Positions 6,929-11,516 of a stretch of DNA of 14,745 bases are shown one piece after another (positions within the stretch are counted from its first letter, which is position 1; every line of letters starts with the position of its first letter). The stretch comes from Candidatus Peribacteraceae bacterium (lineage in GTDB: Bacteria; Patescibacteriota; Gracilibacteria; Peribacterales; Peribacteraceae): NCBI GenBank assembly GCA_013140485.1, contig JABFSS010000006.1:1-14745 (forward strand), read 5' to 3'. The notes under the pieces were generated by a model, which was not told the DNA's origin, searched no databases, and saw nothing but the letters and a program-made list of their open reading frames with translations. The position numbers were made by a program, and so were the translations under genes.

Positions 6929-6934
6929 TTCCTC

Positions 6935-7390
6935 TTACTGATCCTCCTCCGCATAGCAGACGGCCTCGATTTTTCCGTCGATGGTATCGAGGACTTCCCA
7001 GCCCCGGTCGATCAAGACATCCGTCTCGTCCAACTGTTTCTCGATAGAAACGCGCTGGGCGGCGCTGTTTGCGTTCGAAAGTTTATTTTCCAGCATGTCG
7101 GCGAAATTGTAGAGCCGCTCCGCCGCATCCAGGAACTGGTCCTCGAGGTCGAGCAATGCTTCGCAATCCTGAGGAAATTTCTTGACGGCGAAAACGGTCT
7201 TACTGACGGGAAGCGCGAACGTCTCCACCGGAGCGGCTTGCGCGAGACGCGTGACCACGCGGCCCCTGAACGGTCCGGCTTGGCCGATCAGCATCGCCTG
7301 CATCCCGGCAGCACCCGTGATGAGACTCGCGGTGATGACGAGCGAGAGCACCGCGTGCACTTTCCACTGGCTGCCCGGAGAAGAACGCAT
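6935..7390 (-). CDS. small exported or membrane-anchored protein of unknown function (151 aa)
   Basis: The ATG at 7390 (MRSSPGSQWKVHAVLSL) is preferred over an upstream in-frame GTG at 7444. It places a single hydrophobic segment (about residues 10-33) near the N-terminus, where it serves as a signal peptide or anchor, and leaves room for the promoter. The exported part is acidic and helical (about 65-140), with leucine-spaced stretches such as LLDLEDQFLDAAERL, and has one cysteine near each end (DCEALL and AVCYAEE). The two cysteines could form a disulfide. The last codons contain the right copy of the CCGCATAGCAGA repeat. The start follows a pyrimidine tract (CTTCTCTCTTCTCGA). Family not recognised. 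Confidence 0.65.
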   Translation of the reverse strand: MRSSPGSQWKVHAVLSLVITASLITGAAGMQAMLIGQAGPFRGRVVTRLAQAAPVETFALPVSKTVFAVKKFPQDCEALLDLEDQFLDAAERLYNFADMLENKLSNANSAAQRVSIEKQLDETDVLIDRGWEVLDTIDGKIEAVCYAEEDQ

Positions 7391-7408
7391 TCGAGAAGAG
7401 AGAAGTAT

Positions 7409-7448
7409 ATTTGTGACAGTATAACAAATGTAGAGAAATTTCACAAAT
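7409..7448. promoter_or_regulatory. 8-bp inverted repeat bracketing a promoter
   Basis: ATTTGTGA (7409-7416) and TCACAAAT (7441-7448) are a perfect inverted repeat with a 24-base spacer, centres 32 bp apart. Between and overlapping them is the promoter described in the next entry. The arrangement fits two operator half-sites or a regulator bound as separated dimers, but no regulator is identified. Confidence 0.4.
7419..7446 (-). promoter_or_regulatory. candidate extended -10 promoter for the 6935-7390 gene
   Basis: On the minus strand TTGTGA (7446-7441) lies 16 bases before TATACT (7424-7419), and the latter carries the extended -10 TG (TGTTATACT). This predicts a start near 7412 and a leader of about 20 bases before the ATG at 7390. 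A second TATACT at 7409-7404 is an alternative. Confidence 0.5.
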
Positions 7449-7543
7449 GCCGATCACTGTACCAAGGTGACTTGCCGGGTGCGGAAATAACTGATGCTAC
7501 GGTCTACTGATTTTCTGCCGGTATTAATAGACTTATTTCCTCA

Positions 7544-7557
7544 CCAGGAAGCCCTGG
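7544..7557. repeat. short hairpin in the 7391-7650 intergenic region
   Basis: CCAGG-AAGC-CCTGG forms a 5-bp stem with a 4-base loop. It is not followed by a T-run. The rest of this roughly 260-base interval shows no reading frame or RNA fold I recognise. Its last 60 bases, before the ATG at 7651, are pyrimidine-rich. Confidence 0.35.
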
Positions 7558-7650
7558 AGAACATAATATCCACTTGAGATACTCCCCTATTCTCTCGCGC
7601 TCCGTTCTTCTCTCCCTTACACTTCCCCGGCATTCCTTTCTCTTCTTTCT

Positions 7651-8370
7651 ATGAAACTCTCCGCTTCACTTCTCTCCGCAAGCCTGCTCCTCTCCGTCGC
7701 CACGCAAGTTGCGGTCGCCGAAGTCGCTCCCAGTCCACAGCTGGTCTGCAGCAGCCGTATGAACGGAGCGGAAAAGGCGAAGTGCTTGGTGGAGCAGCGG
7801 AAGGAAATCCTGCGCCAGATGGGAAGACTCCCGCCTGCATCATCGTCAACGTCATCCACCGTATCGTCGGCTTCTTCGGAATCTTCCGCCGCCGTTTCCT
7901 CGGCATCATCTGCTTCTTCGGCTTCCTTGGCATCCTCCGGGCAACCCCGCTCCTGCAGCCGCCTCAGCGGCAAAGCGAAAGGCATATGCCTGGTGGAACA
8001 GCGGAAGGAAATCCTGAAACAACTGACCGTCGCCCGTCCGCCGATCGCCGCCATCGTGAAGGTGGTGACGGCCGCGGTGAAGAGAGCCAACTGCACCAGA
8101 TATCGCGATTCCGCAGAGCGCGTGGCCTGCAACGCGGCCAACCGTGATGGCAAGCCCTGGTCGCCGCCCTCGTCATCGAGCGTGTCGTCCACGTCGACGT
8201 CCTCGAGTTCTTCGAAGTTGTCGAGCTCATCGAGTTCGTTGAGTTCTTCCTCATCGTCGTCATCCTCCTCCTCGTCTTCCGTGTCGACGTCCTCTTCGGC
8301 TTCGTCATCGTCCGCTTCGACGTCTTCGTCGAGTTCGTCGTCGAGCTCTTCATCGGTGTCCTCACAGTGA
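7651..8370 (+). CDS. secreted Cys-pair repeat protein with poly-Ser tail
   Basis: This 239-aa protein has a classic signal peptide (MKLSASLLSASLLLSVATQVAVA, cleavage likely after AVA at 23). Three modules follow, each with a pair of cysteines. C33/C45 lies in CSSRMNGAEKAKC and C102/C113 in CSRLSGKAKGIC, and both are followed by LVEQRKEIL. C148/C160 lies in CTRYRDSAERVAC and is followed by NAANRDG. A Ser/Ala linker (63-97) separates modules 1 and 2, and a Ser/Thr tail runs from about 172 to the end. Paired cysteines suggest extracytoplasmic disulfides. Poly-Ser stretches may be flexible or glycosylated spacers through the wall (inference). There is no anchor motif at the C-terminus. The start ATG follows TTTCTCTTCTTTCT with no Shine-Dalgarno. 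Family not recognised. Confidence 0.82.
   Translation: MKLSASLLSASLLLSVATQVAVAEVAPSPQLVCSSRMNGAEKAKCLVEQRKEILRQMGRLPPASSSTSSTVSSASSESSAAVSSASSASSASLASSGQPRSCSRLSGKAKGICLVEQRKEILKQLTVARPPIAAIVKVVTAAVKRANCTRYRDSAERVACNAANRDGKPWSPPSSSSVSSTSTSSSSSKLSSSSSSLSSSSSSSSSSSSSVSTSSSASSSSASTSSSSSSSSSSSVSSQ
7787..7812 (+). repeat. 26-bp internal direct repeat, copy 1
   Basis: This segment encodes LVEQRKEIL of Cys module 1 and recurs at 7991-8016 with a single base difference. Such near identity, while flanking module sequence has diverged, points to recent duplication or gene conversion. Confidence 0.75.
7991..8016 (+). repeat. 26-bp internal direct repeat, copy 2
   Basis: The partner of 7787-7812, differing only at one position (A for G in the glutamate codon), encoding the same residues in Cys module 2. 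Confidence 0.75.
8164..8367 (+). repeat. poly-Ser/Thr coding tail
   Basis: About 68 codons almost all specify Ser, with some Thr, Val, Ala and Leu. All six serine codons are mixed without a simple repeating unit, so the tract is conserved at protein level rather than being a recent slippage product. Confidence 0.8.
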
Positions 8371-8377
8371 TTCGAGT

Positions 8378-9490
8378 TCAGACGACCAGCATCGCATCGC
8401 CAAACGAGAAGAACCGGAACCGTTTTTTGATAGCTTTTGCATAGAGCTCCAGCAGTCGTGGCCTCCCAATCAGCGCCCCCACGAGCATCAGGAGGCTCGA
8501 CTTGGGAACGTGGAAATTCGTGAGGAGACCGTTCACGACTTTGAATCTGTATCCCTCTCGAATGAAGAGTCGCGTCACGCCACGCGGATGGATGATGTCC
8601 CCCGTGAAGTCAGCGGCGGATTCCAGACAGCGCGCAACGGTCGTCCCCGCAGCGATGATCGGCCTCCCCTCTCTCTTCGCACGCGTGATCAGCCGCGCGT
8701 TCCGGGAATCAATCGAATAAAATTCCGAGTGGAGCTCGCCGGATTTCCACTGCTCCTCGGTGAGTGACGCGAACGTGCCGAGATGAACATGAAGCGTGAC
8801 GCGCGCGATGGTGACGCCGCAGCGTTCGAGTTTTTTGAGGAGCGGTTTGGTGAAGTGCAATGACGCCGTGGGCGCGGCGATGGAGCCGGAATTTTTCGCC
8901 TGCCCGCCGAAGCGCCGCACCTCTGCAGCAATGGGCGGGCGAAGGCGGGCAAAGACGGTCTGATAGCGGCTGCGGAGTTCGCGTTCGGTCAGCGGCGTGT
9001 GTTTGATGTACGGCGGCAACGGCATGGATCCGGCGCGGTTGAGGATGGCCGGAAGACCCGCAAGCGCAAAAGATGGTCGCAGAAGCCATTCTTTGCCCAA
9101 CCGGCGTGCGACGGTGAATGTGTAGGGGCGCCCCGCTGGGGCGCCCTTCTTCGTGAGCAGGGACAATGTTTCCCCGGTGCGTATCCGTCGGTTTGCGAGC
9201 GCCCGAATTCGCCCGTTCACGATCCCGAGAATAAGGATAGAGACGCGACCCCCCGTAGAACGACGAAGATGCATTCGCGCGGGAATCACTTTGGTTTCGT
9301 TCAGAACAAGAACGCAACCGCGCGGGAGGAATTCGGGAAGATGCCGGACGCTCGACCACTGCACACTCTCCTTTTTGCGATCATAGACAAGAAGCTTCGC
9401 ACTATCACGCGGGGTAGCAGGAGCTTGGGCGATCCGCGCGGGAGCGAGCGGATAATCGTACAGCCGGAGAATGTCTTGGAAGGAGTGCAA
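8378..9490 (-). CDS. queA: S-adenosylmethionine:tRNA ribosyltransferase-isomerase
   Basis: QueA transfers and isomerises the ribosyl group of S-adenosylmethionine onto preQ1 in GUN-anticodon tRNAs, making epoxyqueuosine. Family landmarks occur in order: DSAKLLVYDR, LVLNETKVIPARM, MPLPPYIK, YQTVFA, GSIAAPTASLHF, VTLHVHLGTF, LHSEFYSI, GTTVARCLES, LTNFHVPKSSLLMLVGALIG and RFFSFGDAM. The 370-aa length is slightly above normal because residues 182-198 are an extra 17-aa block encoded by an imperfect palindrome between YQTVFA and KNSGSI. A second palindrome encodes part of residues 115-122. The start is a TTG at 9490; the upstream ATG at 9501 is in another frame. Its 3' end is 7 bases from the convergent Ser-rich gene. 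Confidence 0.96.
   Translation of the reverse strand: MHSFQDILRLYDYPLAPARIAQAPATPRDSAKLLVYDRKKESVQWSSVRHLPEFLPRGCVLVLNETKVIPARMHLRRSTGGRVSILILGIVNGRIRALANRRIRTGETLSLLTKKGAPAGRPYTFTVARRLGKEWLLRPSFALAGLPAILNRAGSMPLPPYIKHTPLTERELRSRYQTVFARLRPPIAAEVRRFGGQAKNSGSIAAPTASLHFTKPLLKKLERCGVTIARVTLHVHLGTFASLTEEQWKSGELHSEFYSIDSRNARLITRAKREGRPIIAAGTTVARCLESAADFTGDIIHPRGVTRLFIREGYRFKVVNGLLTNFHVPKSSLLMLVGALIGRPRLLELYAKAIKKRFRFFSFGDAMLVV
8897..8947 (-). repeat. 51-bp palindromic insertion within queA
   Basis: This segment encodes 17 residues (RLRPPIAAEVRRFGGQA) that interrupt the conserved YQTVFA/KNSGSI junction. Removing it restores the spacing of E. coli QueA (YQTVYSEKPGAV). On the plus strand CGCCTGCCCGCCGAAG at the left and GGGCGGGCGAAGGCGGGC at the right (to 8950) form an imperfect inverted repeat around CTGCAG. 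Length is divisible by three and no stop is introduced. Confidence 0.7.
9126..9146. repeat. perfect 9-bp-stem hairpin within queA
   Basis: GGGCGCCCC (9126-9134), GCT loop, GGGGCGCCC (9138-9146). The hairpin encodes GAPAGR in a region of QueA that is variable between species, so it too may be a small inserted palindrome. Confidence 0.7.
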
Positions 9491-9499
9491 GCCAAGTCC

Positions 9500-9505
9500 A
9501 TTGTA
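9500..9505 (-). promoter_or_regulatory. possible -10 box for queA
   Basis: TACAAT on the minus strand lies 9 bases before the TTG start at 9490. No recognisable -35 is present; the spacing matches other near-leaderless starts in the window. Confidence 0.3.
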
Positions 9506-9530
9506 GTGAGTCGGAGGGCGATGCTATAGA
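9501..9530 (+). promoter_or_regulatory. candidate promoter for the DUF2177-like gene
   Basis: TTGTAG (9501-9506), 18 bases, then TATAGA (9525-9530), 9 bases before the ATG at 9540. It overlaps the divergent queA promoter candidate, so the two genes share a 49-bp intergenic region. Confidence 0.35.
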
Positions 9531-9539
9531 TATGCCACT

Positions 9540-9986
9540 ATGACTCCCACCCGTTTTCTCAAAGGTTTCATTCTCAGCTTCGTGCTCTTTACGCTCCTCG
9601 ATGCCGTCTGGCACGCGGGTCTGATGGCGGATTTTTATAACGAGCGGCTGGCCGTGTTGAATCCCGGTCTCGGCGGCGCTCCGGGATTCTCGCCGTTCAT
9701 TCTGTTTCTGGAAGCGGTCAACGCCGCGGCAATCACCTACTTCGTCCTGCGCACGGCATCGAATAACCGCCCGCTCGCCGACGGCGCGATGATTGGCGCG
9801 ATTCTCGGCTTTACGGTCATCAGCAGCGTCAACGTACTGAACCATGCCCTGATTCCGGGATGGGATACGACGATGGTGGTCGTCGATACCGCCTGGGGCA
9901 CGGCCTCCGGGCTCGTCGTCGGCATCGGCGTGGCTGCTCTGTGTATTCCGCAAAAACGAGGCTGGTTTGCCTGGATGCACAGATAA
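9540..9986 (+). CDS. DUF2177-like four-helix membrane protein
   Basis: This 148-aa protein has four hydrophobic segments (about 8-27, 50-68, 77-98 and 112-138). After the first helix, LLDAVWHAGLMADFYNERL resembles the DUF2177 signature L-D-x-x-W-x-G-x-x-x-x-x-F-Y. The last helix region, TTMVVVDTAWGTASGLVVG, matches the family's conserved D-x-x-W-G-T stretch. The family consists of predicted inner-membrane proteins of unknown role. The ATG at 9540 lacks a Shine-Dalgarno sequence. It is divergent from queA and stands 64 bases before the M23 gene, which has its own promoter. Confidence 0.72.
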   Translation: MTPTRFLKGFILSFVLFTLLDAVWHAGLMADFYNERLAVLNPGLGGAPGFSPFILFLEAVNAAAITYFVLRTASNNRPLADGAMIGAILGFTVISSVNVLNHALIPGWDTTMVVVDTAWGTASGLVVGIGVAALCIPQKRGWFAWMHR

Positions 9987-10013
9987 TCTCTTCAAATAGG
10001 GCTCTTCTTGATA

Positions 10014-10042
10014 GTGACTTTTTAACATAAATATTGTATAAT
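10014..10042 (+). promoter_or_regulatory. sigma70-type promoter of the M23 gene (leaderless)
   Basis: GTGACT (10014-10019) lies 17 bases before a perfect TATAAT (10037-10042). The predicted start point (about 10049-10050) falls at the GTG start codon at 10051, so the transcript would have essentially no leader. This is the best promoter match in the window. Confidence 0.65.
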
Positions 10043-10050
10043 TACATGAA

Positions 10051-11190
10051 GTGCACAAAAATAAACAAATTCTTACGCGGGCCAAAAAACTGTGGCGCCG
10101 GCATGGCGCTCTCGCAGTTGCGTGCACATGCGGTTTCATCGTTGGCTGGTCAATCGCCATTCGTGCGCCTCTCGGCGCGTATCTTCTGCGCGACGTGACC
10201 ATGCAACGATTCTCGTCCGTATCATCGCCGGCAATCCGCCAGGCGGTCTCGAGTTCCCGCCGCAGAACGAGGCCGGTCTTTCGTGTCCGGCAATTTCCCG
10301 TCCGACCACCGGTGACGCGAACATCGTCGTCGTCATCGCGCACGTCCCGCAGCGCCGCGTCCATGCACCGGGCGGCGCCGGCAGTGACCGCTCCACAGAC
10401 ATCAGCTGACAAAGCGGCAAAGATCGTCCCTGCCGTCGCGCCGCCGCTCCGGCAGAGTTCATCATTGTATTCTTCCTCTTCTTCTCATTCTTTTACTCCC
10501 CCACGGCAGCAAGACATGGTTCCGGGAAAAGATTTTCCTGCTTTTGATCGCACAGTCTTCCCCGTCTCCCAAGTTCCCAACTGGGGGGCCATGCACGCGG
10601 CGGCGGAGTGGAACCGCACATATGATCAAATGACGGAAGTGGATTTCGTGGCGACCCCCTCCTACGACCTGCAGAAACTCTCGATGCCGTTCAAGACGCT
10701 CGTCGCAGCGAAGGATGAAGAAGAAATCACCCGCAAACTCTTCTATTCAACAAAATTCCTCGGCAAGTACGATCTCGACGCCGGAGAATATTCGGGACAT
10801 CACCCGGGAGTGGACATGAAGCTCGCACCGGGCACGCCCATCGGATCCATCGCGGGCGGGCGCGTGCAGACGGTGGGGAACGACGACATTTTCGGCATCC
10901 ACGTGATCATCGAGCATCGTGTGGGCGCGGAGACTTTTTACTCGATCTACGGCCACTTCGCCTATGCAGGAGTACGCGAGGGGCAGGCAGTGACACCGGG
11001 GCAGTTCATCGGCACGGTGGGATCCACGGGCAGCACCACGGGGCCGCATCTGCACTTGCAAGTGGATAAAGGCCGCAGCGAAACCAGGCACGTTCCGTAT
11101 GCTGCGACGGCAGGAACATCGGCGGCGGAGGCACTCAAGTACACGGTGAATCCTATTCAATTTATACAGCGGTATGCGGGGGGAATGTGA
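10051..11190 (+). CDS. M23-family peptidase (LytM-type peptidoglycan hydrolase)
   Basis: This 379-aa protein is membrane-anchored. A basic N-terminus is followed by one hydrophobic segment at about 20-38. A low-complexity Arg/Ser/Pro region (about 55-150) probably spans the envelope. An M23 catalytic domain lies at about 235-345. Zinc ligands and active-site residues are visible: H251-x3-D255 (HPGVD), H302 in IYGHF, and H333/H335 in GPHLHLQ. GQAVTPGQFIGTVGSTG is the usual Gly-rich strand preceding the HxH motif. Such enzymes cut peptide cross-links in peptidoglycan. The GTG at 10051 is the start because it precedes the membrane segment and follows a strong promoter; an ATG at 10046 is in another frame. 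The hairpin repeats begin 5 bases after the stop. Confidence 0.93.
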   Translation: MHKNKQILTRAKKLWRRHGALAVACTCGFIVGWSIAIRAPLGAYLLRDVTMQRFSSVSSPAIRQAVSSSRRRTRPVFRVRQFPVRPPVTRTSSSSSRTSRSAASMHRAAPAVTAPQTSADKAAKIVPAVAPPLRQSSSLYSSSSSHSFTPPRQQDMVPGKDFPAFDRTVFPVSQVPNWGAMHAAAEWNRTYDQMTEVDFVATPSYDLQKLSMPFKTLVAAKDEEEITRKLFYSTKFLGKYDLDAGEYSGHHPGVDMKLAPGTPIGSIAGGRVQTVGNDDIFGIHVIIEHRVGAETFYSIYGHFAYAGVREGQAVTPGQFIGTVGSTGSTTGPHLHLQVDKGRSETRHVPYAATAGTSAAEALKYTVNPIQFIQRYAGGM

Positions 11191-11194
11191 AAAG

Positions 11195-11240
11195 GTTCCT
11201 CGTACGTTCGCGCCTCCAGCGCGAACTACTCGGAATGACA
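11195..11240 (-). repeat. variable-arm hairpin repeat, copy A
   Basis: Read on the minus strand: CCGAGTA, arm GTTCGCGC, loop TGGAG, arm GCGCGAAC, then GTACGAGGAAC. The 8-bp stem is perfect (11206-11213 with 11219-11226). Ends GTCATT and GAAC match copy D. It starts 5 bases after the M23 stop codon. Confidence 0.85.
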
Positions 11241-11243
11241 AAA

Positions 11244-11261
11244 GCGTTTTTACACAAACGC
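11244..11261. repeat. small hairpin between copies A and B
   Basis: GCGTTT-TTACAC-AAACGC is a 6-bp inverted repeat at the junction of two hairpin elements. It may be part of terminating transcription from the M23 gene, but no T-run follows. Confidence 0.3.
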
Positions 11262-11302
11262 CTCGATACGCTCGGCGCTCCACGCCGAGCTACTCGGCGA
11301 CC
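11259..11302 (-). repeat. variable-arm hairpin repeat, copy B
   Basis: Minus strand: CCGAGTA, arm GCTCGGCG, loop TGGAG, arm CGCCGAGC, then GTATCGAGGCG. The 8-bp stem is perfect (11270-11277 with 11283-11290). Core flanks agree with the other copies; the outer ends are diverged. Confidence 0.82.
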
Positions 11303-11313
11303 TTCTTCTGCAT

Positions 11314-11362
11314 GTCACCCCGAGTAGCCCACGGCGGAGCCGTGGGCGTACCGAGGGGCTTC
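11314..11362 (+). repeat. variable-arm hairpin repeat, copy C
   Basis: Plus strand: GTCACCCCGAGTA, arm GCCCACGG, loop CGGAG, arm CCGTGGGC, then GTACCGAGGGGC. Stem 11327-11334 with 11340-11347. The following TTCTTTTT at 11360-11367 could let this copy act as a terminator for the M23 gene. Confidence 0.85.
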
Positions 11363-11377
11363 TTTTTAAAAAAATTT

Positions 11378-11423
11378 GTCATTCCGAGTAGCTGACGGCG
11401 GAGCCGTCAGCGTAACGAGGAAC
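11378..11423 (+). repeat. variable-arm hairpin repeat, copy D
   Basis: Plus strand: GTCATTCCGAGTA, arm GCTGACGG, loop CGGAG, arm CCGTCAGC, then GTAACGAGGAAC. Stem 11391-11398 with 11404-11411. This copy has both complete ends and can serve as the reference. Confidence 0.87.
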
Positions 11424-11459
11424 GTCATTGTACGAGGAACGTCAGCGTACGAGGAACGC
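11424..11459 (+). repeat. two collapsed copies of the hairpin repeat (E, F)
   Basis: Directly after copy D come GTCATT-GTACGAGGAAC (11424-11440) and GTCAGC-GTACGAGGAAC (11441-11457). Each keeps the two ends of the element but lacks the CCGAGTA and the hairpin, forming a head-to-tail array D-E-F. Confidence 0.7.
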
Positions 11460-11466
11460 TTTGTTT

Positions 11467-11492
11467 AAAAAAAGCAGTCCCCCCGGGACTGC
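11467..11492 (-). terminator. rho-independent terminator of the large surface-protein gene
   Basis: On the minus strand GCAGTCCC-GGG-GGGACTGC (11492-11474) forms an 8-bp stem and is followed directly by seven T residues (11473-11467). It lies about 25 bases after the TAA of the large gene. It is a textbook intrinsic terminator. Confidence 0.92.
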
Positions 11493-11516
11493 CTTTCTTC
11501 CGTTGATTCTGTGTGA

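Noticed and set aside
7544..7557. Riboswitch or attenuator upstream of the Ser-rich gene
   Set aside because: Only a 5-bp hairpin is visible; no conserved aptamer motif or terminator pair was found.
8164..8370. Sequencing or slippage artefact in the poly-Ser tail
   Set aside because: Serine codons are thoroughly mixed and the frame ends in a proper TGA 7 bases before queA ends, so the tract looks genuine.
9405..10412. 335-codon minus-strand frame across the DUF2177-like and M23 genes
   Set aside because: It overlaps two well-supported plus-strand genes and the promoter between them, and has no recognisable motifs.
11195..11459. CRISPR-like repeat cluster
   Set aside because: Copies are in both orientations, spacing is irregular, and the variable parts are complementary arms inside the element, not spacers between identical repeats; no cas genes are present.
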